Assembly (NCBI RefSeq): GCF_030519475.1
Contig: NZ_JAUMKD010000004.1
Coordinates: 459,501-523,500, forward strand
Source of the DNA: Micromonospora sp. C28SCA-DRY-2
GTDB taxonomy: Bacteria; Actinomycetota; Actinomycetes; Mycobacteriales; Micromonosporaceae
DNA: 64,000 nt
Direction: 5' to 3'
This document shows positions 16,502-25,003 of this stretch, piece after piece (the first letter of the stretch is position 1; each line of letters begins with the position of its first letter). The translations under genes and the position numbers were made by a program. The notes under the pieces were generated by a model. It was not told the DNA's origin. It saw only the letters and a list, made by a program, of their open reading frames with translations, and searched no databases.

Positions 16502-17424
16502 GTGCGGCGCCGGCCATCGAGGCGACCGACGTCTCCCGGACGTACCAGCTCGACGGGGTGTCGGTGCCGGCGCTGCGCGGCGTCTCGCTGACCGTCGCGC
16601 CCGGCGACTACGTGGCCCTGGTCGGGCCGTCCGGCTCCGGCAAGTCGACCCTCATGCACCTGCTCGGCGGGCTGGACCGGCCGACCGGCGGCCGGCTGGC
16701 GATCGGCGGCCGGGAGGTGTCCAGCCTCTCCGCCGCGGAGCTGGCGGCGCTGCGCAACCGGACCATCGGCTTCGTCTTCCAGGCGTTCCACCTGCTGCCC
16801 CGGACGTCGGCGGTGGAGAACGTGGCGTTGCCCCTGGTCTACCGGGGCGTCGGGGCCCGGCAGCGGCGGGAGCGGGCGGCCGCCATGCTCGACCGGGTGG
16901 GGCTCGGTCACCGGCTCAACCACCGTCCCAACCAGCTCTCCGGCGGCGAGCAGCAACGGGTCGCCATCGCCCGGGCGCTGGTCACCGACCCGGCCGTGCT
17001 GCTCGCCGACGAACCCACCGGCAACCTCGACAGCGCGACCGGCGCGGCCGTGCTGGAGCTGCTGGAACGGCTCAACGCCGCCTCGGGCGTCGCGCTGGTG
17101 CTGGTCACCCACGACCACGAGGTGGCCGCCCGGGCCCGGCGGCGGATCGCGATGCGCGACGGCGTGGTCGCCGCGGACAGCGCCGCGCCGGCGGGGGAGC
17201 GCCACGCGGACGCCCCGGCCGCGGCCGAACGGCCGGTCGAGCTTCATGATCGACCGGCGTCGGGCGGCGCGGACCGACCTGACACACTGGTGCCCGCTCC
17301 CAGCGCGGAGCCCCGGTCCGCGTCCGGAAGCGGCCCGGGGCACCCGCCCGGTGGCTCCGGTGGCGCCACCGGAGCCACCGGGCGCCTTCCGCGCCCGGCC
17401 GACGACCGTGGCGCAGCCTCGTGA
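16498..17424 (+). CDS. ABC transporter ATP-binding protein (MacB/LolD type)
   Basis: 308 residues. Walker A GPSGSGKST (about 42-50), Q-loop VFQAFHLLP, signature LSGGEQQRVAIARAL, Walker B VLLADEPTGNLD and H-loop VTHDH, all intact. The nucleotide-binding domain ends near residue 230; the remaining 75 or so residues form a disordered Ala/Pro/Gly/Ser-rich tail not usual for this family. Powers the permease encoded 4 nt downstream (GTGA overlap). Substrate unknown; peptides, antibiotics or lipoproteins are typical for MacAB/LolCDE relatives. Confidence 0.92.
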   Translation: MSAAPAIEATDVSRTYQLDGVSVPALRGVSLTVAPGDYVALVGPSGSGKSTLMHLLGGLDRPTGGRLAIGGREVSSLSAAELAALRNRTIGFVFQAFHLLPRTSAVENVALPLVYRGVGARQRRERAAAMLDRVGLGHRLNHRPNQLSGGEQQRVAIARALVTDPAVLLADEPTGNLDSATGAAVLELLERLNAASGVALVLVTHDHEVAARARRRIAMRDGVVAADSAAPAGERHADAPAAAERPVELHDRPASGGADRPDTLVPAPSAEPRSASGSGPGHPPGGSGGATGATGRLPRPADDRGAAS

Positions 17425-18605
17425 GGGTCGCGGAGGCCTGGCGGGTGGCGCTGGGCGCGCTGCGGGCCAACCGGCTGCGCAGCGCGCTGACCATGCTCGG
17501 CGTGATCATCGGGGTCGCCTCGGTGGTGATCCTGGTGGCCATCGGCACCGGCACCAAGCAGCAGGTCGAGCAGCAGGTCGAGGGGCTCGGCTCCAACCTG
17601 CTGCTGGTGGTCCCCGGCCGGCTGGACGTGGGCGCCGCCCCGGCCGTCTCCCCGCTCACCCTGGCCGACGTGGACGCCGTGGTCCGGGTGGTCGGCGACC
17701 GCGACCGGGTGGCGGTGACCGTCGCCTCCGGCGCCACCGTACGGGCCGGCGGGCGGGCGGACTTCAGCACGGTGCAGGGGGTGCTGGAGACCACCCCGGC
17801 GGTGTTCACCCGCGAGCTGGCCCGGGGGCGCTACCTGAGCGGCTCCGACGTGGACACCAGCCGGCGGGTGGCGGTGCTCGGCGCCTCGGTGGCGCGCGCC
17901 CTCTTCCCCGACCGCGACCCGGTCGGGCGGCAGATCACCGTGGCCGGGGTGCGGTTCCGGGTGATCGGCGTCTTCGCCCCGCTCGGCCAGAGCCTCGGCG
18001 TGGACCGGGACGACGAGGTGCACGTCCCGGTGACCGCCGCGCAGCGGCTCTACGGCACCCAGCGGGTGGACGGGATAGCGGTGAAGGCGCCGGACCGGGA
18101 GCGGATCGACGAGCTGGGTGACCGGATCGTGGCGGAGCTGGCCCGCCGGCATCCGGGCACCGAGTTCAGCGCGGTGACCCAGGAGCAGATCCTCGGCGTG
18201 CTCGGCGACATCCTGGGCGTCCTCACCGGCGTGCTGGCCGCGATCGCCGGCATCTCGCTGCTGGTGGGCGGGGTCGGTGTCTCCAACATCATGCTGGTCA
18301 GCGTCCGGGAACGGACCCGGGAGATCGGTCTGCGCAAGGCGGTCGGCGCCCGGCCCCGGGACATCGGCGTGCAGTTCCTGCTGGAGGCGGTGCTGCTGAC
18401 GTCGGTCGGTGGGCTCACCGGCATGGCCCTCGGGGTGGGCACCGCCCTGCTGGTGGACGCGCTGTCGCCGATCCCGGCGGCGATCACCTGGTGGTCGCTG
18501 GCGCTCGCGTTCGGCGTGTCGGCGGCGGTCGGCATCGTCTTCGGCGTGGTGCCCGCGCAGCGGGCCGGCCGCCTCGACCCGGTGGTGGCGCTCCGCGCCG
18601 AGTGA
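17421..18605 (+). CDS. ABC transporter permease, MacB/FtsX family
   Basis: 394 residues with the MacB layout: helix 1 near 20-40 (ALTMLGVIIGVASVVILVAIGTG), a large extracytoplasmic MacB-PCD domain (45-270), then three helices (about 275-300, 325-355, 360-385) with the FtsX block GGVGVSNIMLVSVRERTREIGLRKAVGARPRDIGVQFLLEAVLLT. Start GTG 17421 overlaps the ATPase stop. Together with the two genes upstream it makes a complete MacAB-like mechanotransmission exporter. Confidence 0.92.
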   Translation: MRVAEAWRVALGALRANRLRSALTMLGVIIGVASVVILVAIGTGTKQQVEQQVEGLGSNLLLVVPGRLDVGAAPAVSPLTLADVDAVVRVVGDRDRVAVTVASGATVRAGGRADFSTVQGVLETTPAVFTRELARGRYLSGSDVDTSRRVAVLGASVARALFPDRDPVGRQITVAGVRFRVIGVFAPLGQSLGVDRDDEVHVPVTAAQRLYGTQRVDGIAVKAPDRERIDELGDRIVAELARRHPGTEFSAVTQEQILGVLGDILGVLTGVLAAIAGISLLVGGVGVSNIMLVSVRERTREIGLRKAVGARPRDIGVQFLLEAVLLTSVGGLTGMALGVGTALLVDALSPIPAAITWWSLALAFGVSAAVGIVFGVVPAQRAGRLDPVVALRAE

Positions 18606-18836
18606 GCGCGGACCCGGCCGGCGGTGGCCGCCGGCAACCGGGACATCGGGCGTGGCGGGGCGGATATCGGCAGGTCGGAACGGGTGAATCGGGCGCCGAA
18701 TTATGATCAGTTGTACGAAGGGATCGCGCCGGTCACAGCCGCCCCGCTACCGTACTGGTAACACGCGCGTTCGCCGGTGCCGGGCGGGAGATCCCGTCCG
18801 GTGGCACGCGCCGGGCATGGGATGGGTCGGTGAGCC

Positions 18837-19046
18837 ATGGCCGGGTCGCAGTCCGACGGTCGGCTGTCGGAGGTCAAGTTCCTGACCGTCGCCGAGGTGG
18901 CGACGGTGATGCGGGTGTCGAAGATGACGGTCTACCGCCTGGTGCACAGCGGTGAGCTGACAGCGGTGCGGGTGGGCCGCTCGTTCCGGGTGCCCGAACA
19001 CGCGGTGCACGAATATCTCCGGGGCGCCTTTCAGGAAACCGCCTGA
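18837..19046 (+). CDS. Helix-turn-helix excisionase-like DNA-binding protein
   Basis: 69 residues with an N-terminal MerR-type winged helix: FLTVAEVATVMRVSKMTVYRLVHSGELTAVRVGRSFRVPEHAVHEYL. Same fold class as BldC but a separate orthologous group; Mycobacterium has one at this spot between proC and the galE2-like gene. Not linked to a phage integrase here, so a chromosomal regulator rather than an excisionase is likely. Start ATG 18837. Confidence 0.88.
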   Translation: MAGSQSDGRLSEVKFLTVAEVATVMRVSKMTVYRLVHSGELTAVRVGRSFRVPEHAVHEYLRGAFQETA

Positions 19047-19268
19047 GCCACCCGCCGGCCCCCCGACGGGAGCGCGTTGACGCCCGTCGACCGGGGTCGC
19101 GTTGGTCCTGCTGAAGCTCTCCCGCTACCCTGGACCCGACCGTGACCGCACACCGGTGCGCCCCGCCGCCCCCAGGCTGGTCCGGTCCGTTGTCCGCAAG
19201 CGGTCGCCGACGCCACCGGAGGGTGGTGTCATCCGGTCGCCCCGCACGTTGCATCGAAAGGCTGTCGT

Positions 19269-19370
19269 ATGGGCTCGGTGGTCAAGAAGCGCCGCAAGCG
19301 CATGGCTAAGAAGAAGCACCGCAAGCTGCTGCGCAAGACCCGCGTCCAGCGTCGCCGCCTCGGCAAGTGA
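19269..19370 (+). CDS. Small basic ribosome-associated protein (bS22 / AURKAIP1-COX24 domain)
   Basis: 33 residues, more than half Lys/Arg: MGSVVKKRRKRMAKKKHRKL followed by a basic end ...RRRLGK. Actinobacteria keep a 30S-bound protein of this size and composition (bS22, COX24/AURKAIP1 domain) in this position, between the excisionase-like gene and the epimerase. ATG 19269 follows a purine stretch (gaaagg). Too short for most gene finders, but family composition and synteny support it well. Confidence 0.88.
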   Translation: MGSVVKKRRKRMAKKKHRKLLRKTRVQRRRLGK

Positions 19371-19490
19371 GCGGAGCCGGGCCACGGCCCGGCGTCCGTC
19401 GTCACTCGCCGACTGCAGACCCTCGGAGGCTCAGGTGATCAGGCCGTGGTTGTCCCGGCTCGATCCCGCCTGCCGGGGCAGGTGCGAGAC

Positions 19491-20564
19491 ATGACCCCCG
19501 GTGGCACCCCAGGTGCTCCGGGCGTCGTCGTCGTGACCGGGGTCGGCCGCTACCTCGGCGCGCACGTCGCCGCCCGGCTCGCCGCCGACCCGCGGATCGA
19601 GCGGGTCATCGGCGTCGACCCGCCGGAGCCCGGCGCCGAGTTCACCGACCTGCTCGACCGGGTCGAGCGGATCCGCGTCGACGCCGGCTCGCTCGGCGGG
19701 CTGCTGGCCGATCTCGAGGTCGACGCGGTGGTGCACCTCGCCCTGGTCAGCGCCCCGGATCAGCAGCACGGCGGCCGGTCGGCGATGAAGGAGCAGAACG
19801 TCATCGGCACCATGCAGCTGCTCGCCGCCTGCCAGCGCGCGCCCCGGCTGCGCAAGCTCGTGGTCCGCTCCTCGACCGCCGCGTACGGGGCCTCGTTCCG
19901 GGACCCGGCGGTGTTCACCGAGGAGACCGAGCCGCGCGAGGTGCCGCGCGGCGGGTTCGCCCGCGACATCCTCGACATCGAGGCGTACGTGCGCGGGTTC
20001 CGGCGGCGCCGGCCCGACGTCACCGCCACCGTGCTGCGCTTCGCGCCGTTCATCGGCTCGACCGCCGACACCACGCTCACCCGGTACTTCTCCCAGCCGG
20101 TGGTGCCCACCGTCTTCGGCCGCGACCCCCGGTTGCAGTTCCTGCACTTCGACGACGCGCTGGAGGTGCTGCACCGGTCGATCGTGGAGGACCACCCGGG
20201 CACCTACAACGTCGCCGGGCCCGGGGTGCTCTCGCTCTCCCAGGCGATCCGGCGGGCCGGCCGGGTCGCCGTGCCGGTGCTGGAGCCGGGCCTGTCCGGG
20301 GCCGCCGCGCTCGCCCGCAACCTCGGCTTCGGCCGCTACGGCCTCGACCAGGTCGACCTCTTCGTGCACGGCCGGGTGGTCGACACCAGCCGGCTGGAGC
20401 GCGAGTACGGCTTCACGCCGCGCTCCACGGCGGCCGCGTTCGACGACTTCATCCGCGCGCACCACGGCGGCGTCGTGGTGTCCCGGGACCAGCTGGCCGC
20501 GGCCGAGCGGCTGGTGCTGGACGGGATCCGGCAGGTGCGCGCCGCCGTCCGGGAGCGCTCGTGA
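19491..20564 (+). CDS. NAD-dependent epimerase/dehydratase (GalE2-like, SDR)
   Basis: 357 residues, extended short-chain dehydrogenase. Nucleotide-binding motif VVVTGVGRYLGAHVA (GxxxxxG variant of GxxGxxG), VVHLALVSAP, catalytic-type SSTAAYGAS, and a C-terminal substrate domain. The motif Tyr-x3-Lys is not typical here (IEAYVRGFRRR), so catalytic activity may be altered. Orthologous by position to mycobacterial galE2, which sits in the same order before a lysophospholipid acyltransferase. Start ATG 19491 with gggcagg upstream. Confidence 0.85.
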   Translation: MTPGGTPGAPGVVVVTGVGRYLGAHVAARLAADPRIERVIGVDPPEPGAEFTDLLDRVERIRVDAGSLGGLLADLEVDAVVHLALVSAPDQQHGGRSAMKEQNVIGTMQLLAACQRAPRLRKLVVRSSTAAYGASFRDPAVFTEETEPREVPRGGFARDILDIEAYVRGFRRRRPDVTATVLRFAPFIGSTADTTLTRYFSQPVVPTVFGRDPRLQFLHFDDALEVLHRSIVEDHPGTYNVAGPGVLSLSQAIRRAGRVAVPVLEPGLSGAAALARNLGFGRYGLDQVDLFVHGRVVDTSRLEREYGFTPRSTAAAFDDFIRAHHGGVVVSRDQLAAAERLVLDGIRQVRAAVRERS

Positions 20565-20635
20565 GCGAACGGATCAGCAGGCTCGGCGCGAAGGTGCCGC
20601 ATGACGGCACGGAGCGGAGCGGAGTGCCGGCATGA
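20561..20635 (+). CDS. 24-codon linker ORF between epimerase and acyltransferase genes
   Basis: GTG overlaps the epimerase stop (GTGA at 20561-20564) and TGA overlaps the next start (ATGA at 20632-20635). Encodes MSERISRLGAKVPHDGTERS then GVPA. It contains a small palindrome GTGCCG-CATGA-CGGCAC. Probably a coupling element, not a functional protein. Confidence 0.35.
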   Translation: MSERISRLGAKVPHDGTERSGVPA

Positions 20636-21825
20636 GCGGACCGGAGGAGCGGCGTGACCGCCGGTACGACGTACCGCTGACCGTGGCCGACCCGGGTGCG
20701 GCGCGGGCCAACGGGCACCGGCCCGCGCCCGACGAGCCGGACACCGCGGCCACCGACGAGCCGGTGCTGCCCGCGACCGCCGCCACCGCCGATCGGCCCG
20801 GCCCCGACGAGCCGGCCGCCGACAAGTCGCGCGCCGCCGACGCCGACCGGTCCGGCCGGGACGAGCCGGCCGCCGACGAGTCGGCCGGGCCGACGGCGGG
20901 CGGCCGGACCGGCGGCGGCCAGGGCGGCGGCGACGGCCGGGACGGCGGAGCCGGGCAGGGGCCGGCGGTGCCGGACCGGCCGGGCGACCACTGGGACCGC
21001 AAGGTGGCCAAGGGCCTTGCCTTCCTGCGCCGCCGGCTGGCCGGCGACTACGAGGTGGACGAGTTCGGCTTCGACCCGGAGCTGACCAGCGCGGTCTTCC
21101 ACCCGCTGCTGCGGGTGCTCTACCGGGACTGGTTCCGCACCGAGGTCACCGGCATCGAGAACGTGCCCACCGACGGCGCCGGGCTGGTGGTGGGCAACCA
21201 CTCGGGCACGGTGGCGCTGGACGCGCTGATCCTCTCGGCGGCCCTGCACGACCAGCACCCGGCGCACCGCTACCTGCGGCTGCTCGGCGCCGACCTGGTC
21301 TTCCGGATGCCGGTCGTCTCCGAGCTGGCCCGCAAGTCCGGCGGCACGGTGGCCTGCAACCCGGACGCGGAGCGGCTGCTCGGCAACGGCGAGCTGGTCG
21401 GCGTCTTCCCGGAGGGCTTCAAGGGCATCGGCAAGCTCTACTCCGAGCGCTACAAGCTCCAGCGCTTCGGCCGCGGCGGGTTCGTCTCGGCGGCGTTGCG
21501 CACCGGTACCCCGATCGTGCCGGTGGCCATCGTCGGCGGCGAGGAGATCTATCCGATGCTCGCCGACATCAAGCCGCTCGCCCGGCTGCTCAAGCTGCCG
21601 TACTTCCCGGTCACCCCGACCTTCCCGTGGCTCGGGCCGCTGGGCATGGTGCCGCTGCCGAGCAAGTGGCTGATCGAGTTCTGCCCGCCGATCCCGACCG
21701 CCCACCTGACCGACTCGGCGGACGACCCGCTGGTGGTGTTCAACCTCGCCGACCAGGTGCGGGAGACCATCCAGCAGACCCTGCACAAGCTGCTGGAGCG
21801 CCGGCCGGACCCGTTCGGCCCCTGA
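20632..21825 (+). CDS. Lysophospholipid acyltransferase family protein (PlsC-like)
   Basis: 397 residues. The first 115 are low-complexity (Ala/Asp/Glu/Pro/Gly) and probably disordered; the acyltransferase domain follows from RKVAKGLAFLRRRLAG. Catalytic block VVGNHSGTVALDALIL and acyl-acceptor block GVFPEGFKGIGKLYSERYKLQRFGRGGFVSAALRTGTPIVPVAIVGGEE are present. Likely attaches an acyl chain to lysophospholipid or glycerol phosphate at the inner face of the membrane. Matches the gene after galE2 in Mycobacterium. The disordered N-terminus is unusually long. Confidence 0.87.
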   Translation: MSGPEERRDRRYDVPLTVADPGAARANGHRPAPDEPDTAATDEPVLPATAATADRPGPDEPAADKSRAADADRSGRDEPAADESAGPTAGGRTGGGQGGGDGRDGGAGQGPAVPDRPGDHWDRKVAKGLAFLRRRLAGDYEVDEFGFDPELTSAVFHPLLRVLYRDWFRTEVTGIENVPTDGAGLVVGNHSGTVALDALILSAALHDQHPAHRYLRLLGADLVFRMPVVSELARKSGGTVACNPDAERLLGNGELVGVFPEGFKGIGKLYSERYKLQRFGRGGFVSAALRTGTPIVPVAIVGGEEIYPMLADIKPLARLLKLPYFPVTPTFPWLGPLGMVPLPSKWLIEFCPPIPTAHLTDSADDPLVVFNLADQVRETIQQTLHKLLERRPDPFGP

Positions 21826-21847
21826 CCGGGGGCCGGCTGCGGGCCGG

Positions 21848-22723
21848 TCAGGTGCCGCGGCGGCGGCGGTGCAGCGCCAGGCCCGCGGTCACCGCCCCGG
21901 CGACCAGGCCAGCGGCGGCGGTGGACGGCACGGCGATCTTGACCGCCCGGCGTCCGGTGCGGAAGTCCCGGACCTCCCAGCCGAGCTGCCGGGCCTGCCG
22001 CAGCAGGGTGCCGTCCGGGTTGACCGCCACCGCCCGGCCGACCGCCGACAGCATCGGCAGGTCGTTCGCCGAGTCGCTGTAGGCGGAGCACCGGCTCAGC
22101 TCCAGCCCCTCGACCGCGGCCAGCTGGCTGATCGCCTCGGCCTTCGCCGGGCCGTGCATCAGGTCGCCGACCAGCCGCCCGGTGTACGCGCCGTCCGCGA
22201 TCTCGGCCACCGTGCCGATCGCGCCGGTCAGCCCGAGGCGGGCGGCGATCACCCGGCCGATCTCCACCGGCGCGGCGCTGACCAGCCAGACCCGCTCGCC
22301 GGCGTCGAGGTGGCGCTGGGCCAGCCGCCGGGTGCCGCTCCAGATCCGCGGCGCCATCAGCTCGTCGAAGATCTCCTCGGTGAGCCGTTCCACGTCCTCG
22401 ACCCGCCAGCCCTCGATGAAGGCGAGGGCCGCCTCCTTGGCCTGCGACATGTCGCCGGCGTGCTCGGTGGCGAGCAGCCGGAACCGGAGCTGCTGCCAGG
22501 CGAACCGGACCAGGTCGGAGGTGGTGAAGTACTTGCGCGCGGCGAGCCCGCGGGCAAACCAGTAGATCGAGGCGCCCTGCATCATCGTGTTGTCCACGTC
22601 GAAGAAGGCCGCCGCGCTCGGGTCCGGCTCCGGGGGAGTCGGCGCCGCCGGGTCCGTTTCCGCCCAGCCGGCGGTGTGACCGTGGGCGTCGGTGCTGACG
22701 GTCACCTTGCGGCTGCGGGCCAC
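21848..22723 (-). CDS. HAD-IB family phosphatase (SerB1-like)
   Basis: 291 residues. HAD motif I is AAFFDVDNTMMQG (nucleophile Asp), motif II WLVSAAP, and motif III/IV ...GPAKAEAI...CSAYSDSANDLPML. The N-terminal 30 residues are variable, and a C-terminal hydrophobic stretch (AAAGLVAGAVTAGLALHRRRR) may anchor it to the membrane. HAD-IB members act on phosphoserine or phospholipid head groups; the acyltransferase opposite suggests a lipid phosphate substrate (inference). GTG 22723 preceded by GGGAGG. Confidence 0.88.
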   Translation of the reverse strand: MARSRKVTVSTDAHGHTAGWAETDPAAPTPPEPDPSAAAFFDVDNTMMQGASIYWFARGLAARKYFTTSDLVRFAWQQLRFRLLATEHAGDMSQAKEAALAFIEGWRVEDVERLTEEIFDELMAPRIWSGTRRLAQRHLDAGERVWLVSAAPVEIGRVIAARLGLTGAIGTVAEIADGAYTGRLVGDLMHGPAKAEAISQLAAVEGLELSRCSAYSDSANDLPMLSAVGRAVAVNPDGTLLRQARQLGWEVRDFRTGRRAVKIAVPSTAAAGLVAGAVTAGLALHRRRRGT

Positions 22724-22869
22724 GCGACCTCCCTCCGCTCGACCGGCGCGACGTGTGCCTCCTGGCGAGGGTAGCCGGGAGCGGGCGTCGGATGGCCGGC
22801 CGGCGGGTGAACTGTGTCGTGTCCGGCTCCCCGACGTGGGGATGCCGGCGACTCGCGCGGCGTGGGGCG

Positions 22870-23751
22870 TCAGCGGCCGGGCGGGCAGGCGGCCGGGGCC
22901 GGGCCGAGGGCGTCGCTGCCGGCGGGGGCCGGCAGGCCGCAGGCGATCGCGGCGCGCAGCGCGTCCGAGCGCTCGCGGATCGCGTCCAGCAGCGCCAGCG
23001 AGCGCCGGGCGCGGTCCCGCTCGGCCCGGGTCGCGTCGTCGAGCAGCGCGTTCACCGACCGCCGCTGCCCGGTCAGGAAGGAGTTCACCGCGTCCAGCGC
23101 CGCCGGGTCGGAGCGCTGCACCGCCGCGCTGTTCAGCAGGCGTACGCCCTGCCGGGTGTCGGCGTCCATGTCGTCGAGCACGGCGCTGAAGCCGGTCTGG
23201 TCGCCGCGCAGCGCGGCCGCCTCGCCCAGCCGGGTCCGGGCGAAGTCCAGGAAGAGCTGCCCCCGGCTGATGTCCGAGCTGGTCAGGGCGAGCTGGGCGC
23301 GCTCGGTCGAGCGCTTCATCCCGTAGAGCGCGTCGCCCGGCACGGCGTTCTCGCTGGCCGCCGAGATGCCCGAGACGGCGATCGCCCCGGCCGCGATCCC
23401 GACCAGGATGGCTCCCCGGGCTCGGGCCCGGCGGGCGGTGACGGCGGGCAGCAGCGAACCGCGGCCGGTGGTGGCGGTGCCGGCGCGCTGGGCGGCCGGT
23501 TCCGCGGCGGCCGGGGCGCCGATGCCCTCCCGCTCGGCGGTGGCCAGCAGCATCGCCCGCAGCCCGGTACGGAAGTCCGCGTCGACCTCGACGGCCGGCA
23601 CCTCCGTGCGCAGCCGCTGCCCGACCGCGACGAGCGCGGCGAGCTGGTCGTCGGCCCGGGACCGGGCGTGGCGGCGTCGCCCACCGTTGGCCTCGTCGAG
23701 AAGTTGCGCGAAGCGCTCGGCGCGCCGACGGGAGAAGAGGTTGCTGTCCAC
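22870..23751 (-). CDS. DUF5667 single-pass membrane protein, candidate anti-sigma factor of BldN
   Basis: 293 residues: cytoplasmic N-terminus (about 1-115, MDSNLFSRRRAERFAQLLDEANGG...), one membrane helix (GAILVGIAAGAIAVSGISAA, about 120-140), and an extracytoplasmic DUF5667 helical domain beginning VPGDALYGMKRSTERAQL. GTG 23751 has a strong AGGAGG eight bases upstream. It lies directly downstream of bldN, where Streptomyces encodes the membrane anti-sigma factor RsbN. The topology fits that role, but sequence similarity to RsbN cannot be judged by eye. It may also have its own BldN-type promoter. Confidence 0.75.
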   Translation of the reverse strand: MDSNLFSRRRAERFAQLLDEANGGRRRHARSRADDQLAALVAVGQRLRTEVPAVEVDADFRTGLRAMLLATAEREGIGAPAAAEPAAQRAGTATTGRGSLLPAVTARRARARGAILVGIAAGAIAVSGISAASENAVPGDALYGMKRSTERAQLALTSSDISRGQLFLDFARTRLGEAAALRGDQTGFSAVLDDMDADTRQGVRLLNSAAVQRSDPAALDAVNSFLTGQRRSVNALLDDATRAERDRARRSLALLDAIRERSDALRAAIACGLPAPAGSDALGPAPAACPPGR

Positions 23752-23913
23752 CGCAGGCACCTCCTCTCGCTGGTCACGGCCGGTCGGCCGCTGTCGTCGC
23801 CGACGACCGGGGACGGCGGGCACCACGAACCCACGTTCGTGGCCGGCCATGCCGCCGGGCCTCCCGCTGGGGGCCCGGGGGGATGCCGGAGCTACCAACC
23901 GGTCGCACCCGGA

Positions 23914-23942
23914 GAAACGGTCAGCAGCGGGCACGGGTTACG
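23914..23942 (-). promoter_or_regulatory. candidate BldN-dependent promoter upstream of the DUF5667 gene
   Basis: On the minus strand, -35 CGTAAC (23942-23937), a 17-bp spacer and -10-like CGTTTC (23919-23914). As I recall, Streptomyces BldN promoters read CGTAAC, about 16 bp, CGTTGA; the -35 matches fully and the -10 in four of six bases. It would give a leader of about 155 nt. Confidence 0.4.
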
Positions 23943-24046
23943 GGGCCGGCGGGTGCGAAATCACAGAAAGTGACCGAAGTCACCCAGCAAGAAGGGCGCT
24001 GAGCTGCGAAAACATTGATCGACAGGCGCGAGTCCCATTCATGGGA

Positions 24047-25003
24047 CTACGGTTGGAAACCGTCCGGGAGCAGCCGCGCCAGGGCTCGGACGGCCCGGTA
24101 CTGGAGCGCCTTGATCGCGCCCTCGTTCTTGCCCATCGCCCGGGCCGTCTCGGCCACCGAGAAGCCCTGCAGGAACCGGAGCACTATGCACTCCTGCTGC
24201 TCCGGATTCAGCTGCTTTACCGCGCTGAGCAGGGCCACGTTGGTGATGTGCTCGACCACCGCGGCCTCCGGGCTGCCCTCCGGGCCCCGGTCCTCGCGGT
24301 CGGCGTCCAGCACGTCGCCGGTGGTCACCTCCAGCCGGTAGCGGCCGGACTTGAAGTGGTCGGCGACCAGGTTGCGGGCGATGGTGACCAGCCAGGCGCC
24401 GAGGTCCCGGCCCTGCCAGGTGAAGCTGCCGATCCGCTTCAGGGCGCGCAGGAAGGTGTCCGAGGTGAGATCCTCGGCGAGCTGGCGGTTGCCGACCCGG
24501 AAGTAGACGAACCGGAAGACGGTGTCCACGTACCGGTCGTAGATCAGCCCGAACGCCTCGGACTCGCCCGCCTGGGCGCGCTCGACGAGTGCCCAGACCT
24601 CGGTGGCCGGGTCCGACGGGTCGGGCCGGCTCGGGTAGCCCGTGGAGGTGTTGACCGGGGTGGCCGCCGGCACCGCGGGGAGCACCGCCGTCTCGGTCGT
24701 GGACGGGTCGGCCACCGCCGGCGGCTCCCCGGTGCGCCGGCTCTGCGCCGGCATGGACGGCCGGGCGGGCACCGCGACGCGGCCGCCGGCCGGCTTCGCG
24801 TTCGTGCCGGGAGCGGCCGGCCGGGGCGGCGGGTCGTTGTGGTGGGGCCGGTTGCGCAGCCGTTTCGACGTGCCCTCCGCCCGTACGGAGAGGCTGCCGC
24901 TGTCCTCCACCGGGCCCCGGGCGGCGAGTCGTTCGTTCACGGTGGCGCGGGCCGCCGGACCGGTCAGACCGAGGGGGCGTTCCGCGTAGCCGAAGGTTGT
25001 CAC
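24047..25003 (-). CDS. bldN: ECF RNA polymerase sigma factor BldN
   Basis: Developmental sigma factor. 318 residues: about 135 residues of disordered Pro/Ala-rich N-terminus, then sigma region 2 (VERAQAGESEAFGLIYDRYVDTVFRFVYFRVGNRQLAEDLTSDTFLRALKRIGSFTWQGRDLGAWLVTIARNLVADHFKS) and region 4 (LNPEQQECIVLRFLQGFSVAETARAMGKNEGAIKALQYRAVRALARLLPD). The core is nearly identical to what I remember of Streptomyces BldN, including the RLEVTTGDVLDA linker. That protein also carries an N-terminal extension removed by proteolysis. GTG 25003 has GGAGGGAG just upstream; a longer frame to 25189 is possible. In Streptomyces it drives chaplins, rodlins and bldM. Confidence 0.88.
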   Translation of the reverse strand: MTTFGYAERPLGLTGPAARATVNERLAARGPVEDSGSLSVRAEGTSKRLRNRPHHNDPPPRPAAPGTNAKPAGGRVAVPARPSMPAQSRRTGEPPAVADPSTTETAVLPAVPAATPVNTSTGYPSRPDPSDPATEVWALVERAQAGESEAFGLIYDRYVDTVFRFVYFRVGNRQLAEDLTSDTFLRALKRIGSFTWQGRDLGAWLVTIARNLVADHFKSGRYRLEVTTGDVLDADREDRGPEGSPEAAVVEHITNVALLSAVKQLNPEQQECIVLRFLQGFSVAETARAMGKNEGAIKALQYRAVRALARLLPDGFQP

